Source: Diphasiastrum complanatum (lineage: Eukaryota; Streptophyta; Lycopodiopsida; Lycopodiales; Lycopodiaceae). From it: a stretch of DNA of 64,000 nt. The notes beneath the pieces are model-generated. The model saw only the letters and a list, made by a program, of their open reading frames with translations. It had not been told where the DNA came from and searched no databases. The stretch lies in NCBI GenBank assembly GCA_029204225.1, contig CM055098.1, positions 15,142,533-15,206,532 of the forward strand, in the 5' to 3' direction. The position numbers and the translations under genes are program-made. Shown in pieces: positions 60,052 to 64,000 of the stretch. Position 1 is the stretch's first letter, and every line of letters begins with the position of its first letter.

Positions 60052-60413
60052 ACTTGAAGTTAGTGCATTTGCAGGATTTGATTTTGACTGGTGGCATGGA
60101 TTCAAATGCTGTTGTATTCAATCGATCATCTGGACAAATTGTGTCGAATCTTGCAGGACACAGCAAGCGGGTTAGCTCAACAAATTTTCCAAATGGAGCG
60201 TCGTTTGAAAGTTTATAAAATCTATTGCTTGTATTTAGAATTTTCTATATACACCCCTTTTGGAGGAATCTAGTCAAAAGTTTTCCTGTTTAGCATGCTA
60301 TGCTCTTACCATTGACTCATAAGTTTGCACTGATTGTGTAAGTTGCAATACAGGTTACGGGGGTGAAATTTGTTCCTCGTGATGATTTGTTGTTGACTGG
60401 TTCAGCTGACAAG
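33647..60413 (+). CDS. PRP19: PRP19 (MAC3/PUB59/60-type) pre-mRNA-processing factor 19, first 10 exons
   Basis: Exons: 33647-33659, 41302-41387, 41702-41773, 41895-41957, 43659-43745, 53523-53673, 54125-54249, 54562-54678, 60075-60170, 60354-60413. Together these give 870 nt, 290 codons, with no stop; all introns are GT-AG. Plant homologues are about 520 residues, so about 230 residues (most WD40 repeats) lie beyond 64000. Order: U-box (residues 1-70), Prp19 coiled-coil (about 70-140, tetramer formation), a variable linker, then the first WD40 repeats from about 220. The family is a nuclear E3 ubiquitin ligase and scaffold of the NineTeen/MOS4-associated complex that activates the spliceosome. 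Identification is very secure; the gene looks intact despite over 20 kb of transposons in its introns. Confidence 0.95.
33660..35754 (+). other. PRP19 intron 1, first part: no gene recognised
   Basis: AT-rich intronic DNA without recognisable transposon domains. The first ORFs here (33701-33904, 34717-34977) have no support. Confidence 0.5.
35755..35811 (+). repeat. (GA)n tract at the 3' end of a LINE copy
   Basis: GA repeat of about 57 bp, slightly interrupted at its right end. Seen from the LINE (minus strand) it is a (CT)n tail. Confidence 0.95.
35812..36664 (-). mobile_element. 5'-truncated LINE copy (ORF2 C-terminus and 3' UTR)
   Basis: The minus-strand frame from about 36640 to 36205 reads the end of ORF2, including [20 protein letters not shown], which resembles the Cys/His C-terminal domain of non-LTR RTs. 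A frame change lies near 36500: both registers give [10 protein letters not shown]-type and [10 protein letters not shown]-type segments. The 3' UTR (35858-36200) ends in the conserved stem-loop 35828-35857 and then the CT tail. The 5' end is truncated exactly at a (GA)n tract that begins at 36665. Confidence 0.8.
36665..36745 (+). repeat. (GA)n tract between two LINE copies
   Basis: 81 bp of pure GA. It is at once the 3' tail of the LINE at 36746-37973 and the 5' flank of the truncated LINE at 35812-36664. Confidence 0.95.
36746..37973 (-). mobile_element. Short LINE copy with ORF1 only
   Basis: It begins (minus strand) directly after a CT tract, with a short 5' UTR containing two copies of TTGGCGCCCTCCAT. 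ORF1 follows, then about 150 bp and a truncated 3' end (half stem-loop GTCTTATATAC) joined to the next CT tract. All of ORF2 is missing, so it is an internally deleted, non-autonomous copy of about 1.2 kb. Confidence 0.8.
36900..37852 (-). pseudogene. LINE ORF1 protein (one frameshift)
   Basis: The start [13 protein letters not shown] is at 37852. The N-terminal half (to about 37376) is Pro/Ser-rich, then coiled-coil-like ([20 protein letters not shown] and on). The frame shifts near 37376 to 36900-37376, which carries the RNA-binding-like half: [18 protein letters not shown], then [20 protein letters not shown] and RLIYRG. This layout (coiled coil, RRM-like, C-terminal domain) matches L1-type ORF1 proteins, which bind LINE RNA. 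Confidence 0.78.
37974..38060 (+). repeat. (GA)n tract between two LINE copies
   Basis: 87 bp. It is the 5' flank of the ORF1-only LINE and the 3' tail of the LINE remnant to its right. Confidence 0.95.
38061..38540 (-). mobile_element. LINE 3' end remnant
   Basis: It carries the conserved 3' stem-loop at 38071-38100 and about 110 bp of 3' UTR closely matching 35858-35970 and 57111-57150. The part further right is LINE-like 3' UTR by its match to 57150-57180 (CACTGGAGCCTG...CGTCGTCT). The outer edge near 38540 is approximate. Confidence 0.75.
38926..39126 (-). pseudogene. Copia gag fragment
   Basis: The minus-strand frame reads [17 protein letters not shown] and then [14 protein letters not shown], the typical end of the copia Gag capsid-type domain. 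No other part of this element is seen next to it. Confidence 0.7.
39150..39390 (+). pseudogene. Ty3/gypsy RT fragment, plus strand
   Basis: Broken frame with [13 protein letters not shown] (catalytic Asp), then [20 protein letters not shown] and APATFQQIL. Only the RT finger/palm region is present. It directly abuts the opposite-strand copia gag scrap, so two different elements have been shuffled together. Confidence 0.8.
39745..40244. mobile_element. Candidate non-autonomous DNA transposon (about 500 bp)
   Basis: The ends are imperfect inverted repeats: CAATGTTTTGAGGCCG at the left and CGTGAAACATTG at the right. Both ends are rich in a repeated motif TTCGAATCGG / CCGATTCGAA (at least seven copies). 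No transposase ORF is present. The terminal motif and size fit a hAT-like MITE, but no clear 8-bp target duplication is visible. Confidence 0.4.
40245..41301 (+). other. PRP19 intron 1, last part: nothing recognised
   Basis: Ordinary intronic sequence ending in CTGCAG, the acceptor of exon 2. Confidence 0.5.
41302..41387 (+). CDS. PRP19: PRP19 exon 2: first half of U-box
   Basis: Encodes [20 protein letters not shown] and then RLIEKYIA, the first half of the U-box fold that recruits the E2 enzyme. Acceptor CTGCAG, donor GTAAGT. Confidence 0.95.
41702..41773 (+). CDS. PRP19: PRP19 exon 3: second half of U-box
   Basis: 24 codons, [20 protein letters not shown] then KTNK, with the CPVTGEPL core of the U-box. 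The acceptor AAAAAG has a weak pyrimidine tract. Donor GTCAGA. Confidence 0.95.
41895..41957 (+). CDS. PRP19: PRP19 exon 4
   Basis: 21 codons, [20 protein letters not shown] then N, the conserved U-box exit helix and IPG motif. Acceptor AACAG, donor GTCTTA. Confidence 0.95.
43659..43745 (+). CDS. PRP19: PRP19 exon 5: coiled coil
   Basis: 29 codons starting [20 protein letters not shown] and ending QELSHALYQ. This is the start of the coiled coil through which PRP19 tetramerises and binds NTC partners. Donor GTATTC, followed by a 9.8-kb intron. Confidence 0.95.
43746..44402 (+). other. PRP19 intron 5, first part: nothing recognised
   Basis: Intronic DNA with short (GAA)n-type purine runs at about 44234-44245 and 44338-44370. 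Confidence 0.5.
44403..44476. repeat. Long intronic hairpin (34-bp arms, 6-nt loop)
   Basis: Arms 44403-44436 and 44443-44476 pair with two mismatches around the loop TCGAGG. In the PRP19 pre-mRNA this would fold into a microRNA-precursor-like stem. A small MITE with its two ends joined is an alternative. Confidence 0.9.
44477..45508 (+). other. PRP19 intron 5: nothing recognised
   Basis: No recognisable repeat or coding sequence. Confidence 0.45.
45509..45833 (-). repeat. LTR (3' copy) of a decayed gypsy element in intron 5
   Basis: About 325 bp matching 52610-52939 in the same orientation at roughly 85-90% by eye. On the minus strand the shared block ends CACTTGTCA. The start of this copy is eroded (TAGAATCAG, where the other copy has TGTTAAGAATCAG). 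Confidence 0.75.
45834..48515 (-). pseudogene. Decayed internal region with gypsy RT/RNase H connection
   Basis: The minus-strand frame at 46968-47177 reads [20 protein letters not shown] and then [13 protein letters not shown], the hallmark segment after the gypsy RT palm. Other frames in this interval (46348-46557, 46585-46827, 47567-47755) give no confident domain. The interval lies between two similar LTRs and is read on the strand expected from them. Confidence 0.65.
48516..48557 (+). repeat. (CT)n tract at the 5' end of LINE A
   Basis: 42 bp of CT, preceded by (CTT)n. It directly abuts the 5' UTR of the plus-strand LINE. Confidence 0.95.
48577..49408 (+). pseudogene. LINE A ORF1
   Basis: The N-terminal frame (48577-49152, 191 codons) has a Pro/Ser-rich start and a coiled coil ([20 protein letters not shown]). 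It ends at a stop. The second half (to 49408, other frame) reads [20 protein letters not shown] and [20 protein letters not shown], the RNA-binding/CTD part of L1-type ORF1. Comparison with the copy at 36900-37852 shows about 30 residues deleted at the break. Confidence 0.8.
49465..50277 (+). CDS. LINE A ORF2, AP-type endonuclease domain
   Basis: 270 codons beginning [11 protein letters not shown]. All landmarks of the APE-like endonuclease are present: N in WNCNGI, the catalytic E in TETHE, GDFNAR, the D in HSVVDYLM, and the SDH motif in LSDHSRL. The enzyme nicks target DNA to prime reverse transcription and so decides the insertion site. The frame stops at TGA 50275 and the linker to RT (50278-50635) is frameshifted. 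Start ATG 49465 may be internal to a longer ORF2. Confidence 0.88.
   Translation: MRIGVWNCNGIHSSSTTGDFLDFITHGDILFFTETHESSLRGLLEFSGFRWYSAFRAVTWIMSSRGLGGVACLYRESLQPILQLVSQDEHACYLWIRLIGQSLGLDRDTFIAICYFPPETSTFADRTDCPYADLSSDILHYAERGHSILSGDFNARTASRQPVFYDIADSLRIQALDDVDMGITRTSADDAGPVTTHDEYLLHLGAAHELASFNGLSYWPNSDAFTCHPHSDGHSVVDYLMGSPPLISLISDFHISSTTLSDHSRLSFLP
50636..52084 (+). CDS. LINE A ORF2, reverse transcriptase domain
   Basis: 482 codons without interruption. RT motifs in order: [36 protein letters not shown] (first catalytic Asp), [24 protein letters not shown] (catalytic Asp pair), [14 protein letters not shown] and [10 protein letters not shown]-terminal alpha-helical region follows ([17 protein letters not shown]). 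The [20 protein letters not shown] style is unlike ordinary angiosperm L1 RT and closer to clades known from algae, animals and early-diverging plants (from memory of family patterns). The expected Cys/His C-terminal domain is cut off by the stop at 52082-52084. Confidence 0.9.
   Translation: MVLVAIKKLRTRRARDIDDLESELFLHAPDTLAPMLSTLLNRAVIHGFPSSWCTNIIHPIHKSGDPMKPDNYRTIMIEHIIAKLYGTILQSAVSTEAKTRRLYALGQAGFWTHYSTIDHILTLRSIIEQARHRRERVYCCFVDFRKAFDSVPRHLHIQRLRDLGFSTDTILVVMALYERVLGCFRDSSGISDPVWSNIGVKQGCSLSSTLFGLYIDELETVIRQDGGIGCNIGDILIDILLYADDVALVSPTREGVQRHLDSLHTFCTHWGLRVNVSKTKVMIFDTSRAFMRCQEIFLDGQPLEIVSSYTYLGVLFSGPIFIMRQAASDQLGKGHASLVQLERLCFRSYIHDAPSKCCLFDTMVTPTTLYAAKVWCAGLTSLDWSRISQLQTSMLSRMIRAKPSVPHQIITAEFAFPPILVDALFRLIIYIQRVLALPSDRYSYLAVTSSRLLYDSGVHFSWYSQAARLLSSLGISRFSLRR
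52610..52939 (-). repeat. LTR (5' copy) of the decayed gypsy element
   Basis: 330 bp; on the minus strand TGTTAAGAATCAG...CACTTGTCA. It pairs with 45509-45833. No PBS is recognisable beside it, so sequence next to this LTR has been lost or replaced. Confidence 0.75.
53523..53673 (+). CDS. PRP19: PRP19 exon 6: coiled coil end and linker
   Basis: [20 protein letters not shown], then an Ala/Pro/Ser-rich linker ending SNGKR plus one base (phase 1). This is the most conserved coiled-coil segment of PRP19. Acceptor CCTTGGCAG, donor GTTTGA. Confidence 0.95.
54125..54249 (+). CDS. PRP19: PRP19 exon 7: linker
   Basis: [20 protein letters not shown], then [20 protein letters not shown] and RQ. Matches the plant-specific linker ahead of the WD40 domain, including the E-I-x-x-E-L-T-x-C-N-A motif. 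Donor GTGTTC. Confidence 0.95.
54562..54678 (+). CDS. PRP19: PRP19 exon 8: approach to WD40 domain
   Basis: [20 protein letters not shown], then [19 protein letters not shown]. The [12 protein letters not shown] motif is a plant PRP19 hallmark. Donor GTATTT, then a 5.4-kb intron. Confidence 0.95.
54679..55145 (+). other. PRP19 intron 8, first part: nothing recognised
   Basis: Ordinary intronic sequence. Confidence 0.45.
55146..55780 (-). pseudogene. LINE RT fragment (thumb region)
   Basis: Minus-strand frames read [19 protein letters not shown] (matching [19 protein letters not shown]) and, further 3', a decayed LQ..ML..MI.A..S.PH.II motif. No CT tail or stem-loop at its left end, so it is 3'-truncated or interrupted. 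Confidence 0.65.
56108..57019 (-). pseudogene. LINE RT fragment truncated at a GA tract
   Basis: From the GA tract leftward the minus strand reads [38 protein letters not shown] (the catalytic YADD is now YASD) and [15 protein letters not shown]. The first recognisable codons follow the CT tract within a few bases, so the 5' truncation point lies in the microsatellite. Confidence 0.78.
57020..57070 (+). repeat. (GA)n tract between two LINE pieces
   Basis: 51 bp; preceded by CTCTCTCAT, forming a short GA/CT inverted repeat. On its right the conserved LINE 3' end begins. Confidence 0.95.
57071..57190 (-). mobile_element. LINE 3' end remnant
   Basis: Conserved 3' stem-loop at 57081-57110 and the same 3' UTR start as 38101-38140. 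It then jumps to the segment matching about 38300-38325, i.e. an internal deletion of about 150 bp relative to that copy. Confidence 0.8.
57191..57908. other. Intron 8 spacer: nothing recognised
   Basis: No coding or repeat signal seen. Confidence 0.4.
57909..57975 (+). repeat. (GA)n tract, 3' tail of the LINE to its right
   Basis: 67 bp, joined directly to GTCTTTTCCATGCC, so the final ATTAATAAAGCT of the LINE 3' end is missing in this copy. Confidence 0.95.
57975..59961 (-). mobile_element. LINE copy with GA tracts on both sides; large ORF2 deletion
   Basis: From the 5' side (right): 5' UTR after CG/CT repeats, ORF1 (59885-59178), the first ~70 residues of the endonuclease (59126-58902: [10 protein letters not shown] and [10 protein letters not shown]) fused to the RT C-terminal region ([20 protein letters not shown], 58615-58980). 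The C-terminal domain (58341-58727), 3' UTR, stem-loop 57975-58004 and CT tail follow. The endonuclease end and all RT catalytic motifs are missing. The catalytic Glu of the endonuclease lies in THE, as in LINE A. Confidence 0.85.
59178..59885 (-). pseudogene. LINE ORF1 of the 57.9-60.0 kb copy
   Basis: The N-terminal frame (59481-59885) ends with coiled-coil and [13 protein letters not shown]. The second frame (59178-59432) reads [40 protein letters not shown] and [12 protein letters not shown]. The break falls at the same place as in LINE A ORF1, between the coiled coil and the RNA-binding half. Confidence 0.78.
59962..60048 (+). repeat. (CG)n followed by (GA)n, next to a PRP19 splice acceptor
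   Basis: About 20 bp of CG (59962-59981) then 68 bp of GA. The GA run ends 26 bp before PRP19 exon 9. An alternating CG run can adopt Z-DNA, and a GA run can form a triplex. Confidence 0.95.
60075..60170 (+). CDS. PRP19: PRP19 exon 9: first WD40 repeat
   Basis: [20 protein letters not shown], then [12 protein letters not shown]. The GH dipeptide and TGG-D-AVVF are WD40 signatures that match plant PRP19. Acceptor TTTGCAG, donor GTTAGC. Confidence 0.95.
60354..60413 (+). CDS. PRP19: PRP19 exon 10: WD40 repeat continues
   Basis: [20 protein letters not shown], followed by donor GTAAGT. The next exon should start TVRIW-like; none is found up to 64000, so intron 10 exceeds 3.5 kb. Confidence 0.95.
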
Positions 60414-61550
60414 GTAAGTTTATTGTCAGTTTTGACAGAGTCAGTTTGGTGTCGGTTCTAGTTCTACGTTTTATGATAATGAGCCTGTGTGGTTTGGAGA
60501 AAAGTTTTTTGAGAATGTGTGTATCTAGAATGATACAATGATACTCTTATAGTTAGTGCACTTGACAGTTCTGATGGGGTTTCGAGTTGCTATTCACCTT
60601 GCAAGTTTTTTTACACACCAAGGAATTTGATAGTGTCAAAGTGCTACTATGCAGCACATAGTTGCAGTAAGCTTTTAGCTGTCTCATATGTTCTGTGTCC
60701 TCCCTTGTTGGAACATTTCATGGCCTGTTTATGTGTTATTATTTCTGCGTCTAGAATGCTAGAATGTGATGGCTCTACTGGTGTTCGTCTCTAAACAACA
60801 TGATTGGCTATTAGGTTTACACCTATAGCACTTGGTGCTCAATGAGATTCGAAACATAATTCTTATTCCAGATGTTGATTTCAAATAATCTGGACCTCAT
60901 TGAGTTGTATCTAAAGCAGCAGAAAATTGTAAAAGAAAGTAATTTTTCTTACAAACTTGTAAAATAGTTTCTGAATAGCTAGCTGCAACAGAAGACTAAA
61001 GAGTACAAATGAAAAGTTGAGATTGACTTTTGAGGTTGACAATTCATATCTCACCTACTCCAACCTCCTATCCAACTCTTGGTTGCCACTAATGTTTTGG
61101 CCTTTTGTTTCATCTCTCAAGATTAGAAGTTATGTTGTATAGTCATTGTGCAAATTATAACATGTAGGTATTATGGACATGCATTAGAACATTCAGGCAC
61201 TTGTTTATACGGTCTAATATCCATCAATAGTTCATAGATCTAGATATTTGTTTGGGGCCAAGGGTCAGTTTTATTATGTAATTGAATCAATGTCTATGTC
61301 CCCGACACCCATGAAACTCTTATGAGGTATTTGTATACACTACAAATAGAGAAAGCCATAGTTGAATAATTTTGTGCTTTGAGTCCTTTCTAGGACACTC
61401 AACAACAACTCTTTGCGGAGTTCTTTTACTCTTGGTAGCTATTCATGTGTATAGTTGTAGATTGCTTTATGACCTCCATTTGTTGTGGATTTGCTACACT
61501 TGTGATACTTTCTTTGTGAAGATGATGTAACTTCGTTTAGGTCATTTTCT
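60414..61550 (+). other. PRP19 intron 10, first part: nothing recognised
   Basis: AT-rich intronic DNA; the copia 5' end, including any LTR, may lie in its last 300 bp but I cannot define it. Confidence 0.45.
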
Positions 61551-62628
61551 AGGGCAAGCGAAGGCCCGACGGCTAAATGGATTGCTACTTCAAGAAGAAT
61601 TACGAAGACAAAACTTGATGTCTAGGGAAGATTTCAAGGAGCTGGGTTTCTTTACCAAGAATCAAGGTAAGAAGGGCAAAAAGAAAGGAGGTAAAAAGGA
61701 TCAGAAGCAGGATAGAATCTGAAAGTTGAGTTTGATGATTAGAAGTGTCTGATCAAAGACAAAAACAAAGGTTACAAAGTTGTGGTCAAAGGATCTTTGG
61801 AAGGTCGACTTTACATACTTGATGCGTCTACATCGGAGCATCAGGCTTGTGCAGCTTCTGATAACATGGAGAGCAGGATGTGGGATGAAAGGTTTGGACA
61901 TCTGAACTATAAAAGCTTATAGGTTCTAAAAGACAATATGGTAATAAGATTACCTAATATTGTATCTATGGAAAAAATCTATGAAGGATGTGTTATGGGC
62001 AAGCATCATCATATGCAGTTTCCTAAGGATGGAGCATATAGAGCCAAGAGATCTTGGAGCTTGTTCATACAGACTTATGTGGTCCCATGCAGATTGAGTC
62101 TATAGGGGGAGCATCCTACTTCATGGTATTTGTGGATGATTTTTCCAGGAAAGTATGGATATACTTGCTTAAGTATAAGAGTCAAGCTTTTAAGTTCTTT
62201 ACTTAGTTCAAATCACTTGTTGAGAAGCAAACATGAAAGCAAATAAAGATTCTACGTTCAAATAAGGGAGGTGAGTTCATATCTACAGAGTTCCAGGAAT
62301 TCTTCAAAGAACATGGATTCAAGAGACAATTTGCTTCGACAGATACACCACAACATAATGGAGTAGCCGAGAGAAAGAACAGGTCCATTGTGGAGAGTGC
62401 TTGAAGCATGCTACGAGGGAAGAACCTCAAGAATCATTTGTGGGGCGAAGCAGTTTGTATAGCAATTTACTTACTCAACAGAAGTCCTACAAAAGCAGTT
62501 CTTAGTCGAACTCCAAAAGAAGCTTTCATAGGTATAAAACCTAAAGTGGATCATCTACGAGTTTTTGGTTGTATTGAATATGCTCATGTTCCTAAAGATC
62601 ATTGTCAAAAACTTGATTCAAAGGCAAT
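61551..62628 (+). pseudogene. Copia element, plus strand, gag end to integrase
   Basis: Reads LLQEELRRQ (gag end), then, after a gap where protease should be, MWDERFGHLNYKSL (GAG-pre-integrase). Integrase follows: MVFVDDFSRKVWIY (read in parts), NKGGEFIST, STDTPQHNGVAERKNRS, SMLRGKNLKNHLWGEAVCIA, NRSPT and DHLRVFGC. It has in-frame stops (for example at 62402) and is cut at 62628 by the LTR of another element. Confidence 0.87.
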
Positions 62629-63104
62629 TGTTAGAGTCCAGTTACGACTCTATCATGACCTTGGCACAGCCGGTCACCAGAGGGCCTGAGGCCAAGTATT
62701 GGCAAGGGCCAGTGACCGAGGAGGACATCAATCCCAAGTTGGGACCGGTGCGTCACGAGCAGTGACCCGGTGTGGCCGCCTGACAAGTTGTCAGAGATGC
62801 GGTGTGTCTTGACCGTCGGGACCCTAGCCGTCAGTGACGAGATGCTAGCCGACAAGTAGTCGGGGTGACCAAGAGGGTCACAGGTCTTTGGCGGGGCACG
62901 GGGGTGGTACCCTATGAGTCACTTAGTACTCACAGGTCACAGGGGCTACGCATGCTAAGTGGACTGATCACCCACAGGTGGATGCCATGTGCCAGTTGAC
63001 GGGAATAGCAGGTAGGACTCAAGGAGGGGGTGCCTATGGTTGGGAGGTTCATTCTACACACCGGCTTCTAGGATTCACGAGCTTGGAGAGACTGGCTTGT
63101 GACA
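62629..63104 (+). repeat. 5' LTR of a nested LTR retrotransposon
   Basis: Begins TGTTAGAGTCCAG within the copia integrase tail (after the codons for LDSKAI) and ends CTTGTGACA two bases before a PBS. 476 bp, markedly more GC-rich than its surroundings. Confidence 0.85.
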
Positions 63105-63106
63105 AT

Positions 63107-63119
63107 TGGTATCAGAGCC
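63107..63119 (+). other. Primer-binding site, tRNA-iMet
   Basis: TGGTATCAGAGCC, a perfect plant tRNA-iMet PBS, 2 bp after the LTR. Confidence 0.92.
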
Positions 63120-63903
63120 GCGTTCTAGAGAGAGAAAACGTCGTTCTAGAGAGAGAAAGTGTAGAAATTGTCAGATTTTGCTTGTTTTTGAAGGATTTTG
63201 GAGGGAGAAAACGTGGGAGACAGATTGGAGAAGAAAGGTGGGTCTCCAGCGCTGCTATTCCAGCATACAGGGAGCCCACAAACACCCGTTTGAGAGAGGA
63301 AAAACTTGGCAAAAGAAATCAAATGCTCCAACGCATTTTTTCAGAAGGATTTTCGCTCATAACTTTCCGGAGTCTTCTCAGATCCTGATCAGATTTTGGG
63401 AGCATGTTTCTAGTATCCATAGCGATCCTTTAGAGCCATTATACGCTGGTTTTGGAGCAGATTTGCCTTTGTTTCACTAAAAAGTCGGTTTCCAAGCAAA
63501 AAACAGGTCAGATTTTTGGATTGGACATAACTTCTCCGATTTATCTCCGATTTCTACTGTTAGAGTTTCAGATTGGGCCTAGTAGGAGGGCGACCTACTG
63601 CTAATTGATCGTTCGTGAAAAGCTTTTGCCGTTTGGAAGAAATTCGACGTCAAACAGCCCGCTTTTTTCCTTTTTTTTTCGACTTTCAAGCCAATTTGGT
63701 GCCCAAATTAAGTTCTTTACCGACTTGTGTACCAGCGTAGGACGCAAGGGAAGTACTACCTGTCCTTGGCTTTGTTACTTTCCAGTTGCCTTTTGTCTCT
63801 TTCAGTTCTAAATTGTCAATAGGCTGAACATTTCTTTTCCTGACTGTGTTTCAATAAGTCCAATTTTTAGCTTGATTCCGTGCTGTCTCTGTTGTGTTTC
63901 ATA
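63120..63903 (+). other. Leader of the nested LTR element
   Basis: Non-coding; starts with a near-perfect duplication of CGTTCTAGAGAGAGAAA (63120 and 63140). Open frames here (62978-63388, 63106-63480) lack recognisable domains. Confidence 0.6.
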
Positions 63904-64000
63904 ATGGAAGATGATAGAGTTGATATTCCGCTCAGTCCACCCGTTGCTCTTCCATCACCACCACCCAGCCCTGTGCTTAGTCCTGCCCATAATCCGCCTA
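63904..64000 (+). CDS. Start of gag of the nested LTR element (cut by window)
   Basis: ATG at 63904 opens MEDDRVDIPLSPPVALPSPP and remains open to the edge. A Pro/Ser-rich N-terminus is usual in plant Gag. The superfamily (gypsy or copia) cannot be decided from this piece. Confidence 0.5.
   Translation, partial: MEDDRVDIPLSPPVALPSPPPSPVLSPAHNPP

Noticed and set aside
62978-63480. Two overlapping ORFs (136 and 124 codons) as genes
   Set aside because: They span the LTR/PBS/leader of the nested retrotransposon, so they cross non-coding signals.

Overview
This window is nuclear DNA from a land plant with a large, repeat-rich genome. The evidence is a plant-type PRP19 gene with very long introns, plant Ty3/gypsy and Ty1/copia retrotransposons with tRNA-Asp- and tRNA-iMet-type primer-binding sites, and many long GA/TC microsatellites. 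The LINE reverse transcriptase does not look like the usual flowering-plant L1 type. Together with the giant introns, this makes a fern or another non-flowering plant a reasonable guess, but that is inference only.

Layout. 1-1410: the end of a plus-strand LTR element with its LTR. 1411-6471: mostly unassigned, with a 135-bp TC tract and several perfect or near-perfect hairpins. 6472-17146: a degenerate minus-strand Ty3/gypsy element (LTR, tRNA-Asp-type PBS, gag with four zinc knuckles, protease, RT, RNase H, integrase with an internal tandem duplication, and a third ORF). 18605-about 28260: three minus-strand Ty1/copia bodies (Z, X, Y) fused in tandem; Z and X share one LTR, and X and Y are joined inside RNase H. 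29640-31466: an old plus-strand copia element. 33401-64000: one host gene, PRP19 (U-box E3 ligase and core spliceosome NineTeen-complex scaffold), on the plus strand. Ten exons encode the first 290 residues, and the gene runs off the right edge.

The PRP19 introns are packed with transposons. Intron 1 (7.6 kb) holds a head-to-tail LINE array, copia and gypsy scraps and a possible DNA transposon. Intron 5 (9.8 kb) holds a decayed gypsy element with two LTRs and a fairly complete LINE. Intron 8 (5.4 kb) holds four LINE pieces. Intron 10 (more than 3.6 kb) holds a copia element split by a younger LTR element. Despite this, every exon is open, every splice site is GT-AG, and the protein is well conserved, so the gene looks functional.

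The most interesting system is the LINE family. The better preserved copies sit directly between GA/CT microsatellites, several lie head-to-tail, and the recognisable 3' ends carry a conserved 30-nt stem-loop just before the CT tract. This suggests a plant LINE that inserts into, or propagates with, (CT)n microsatellites.
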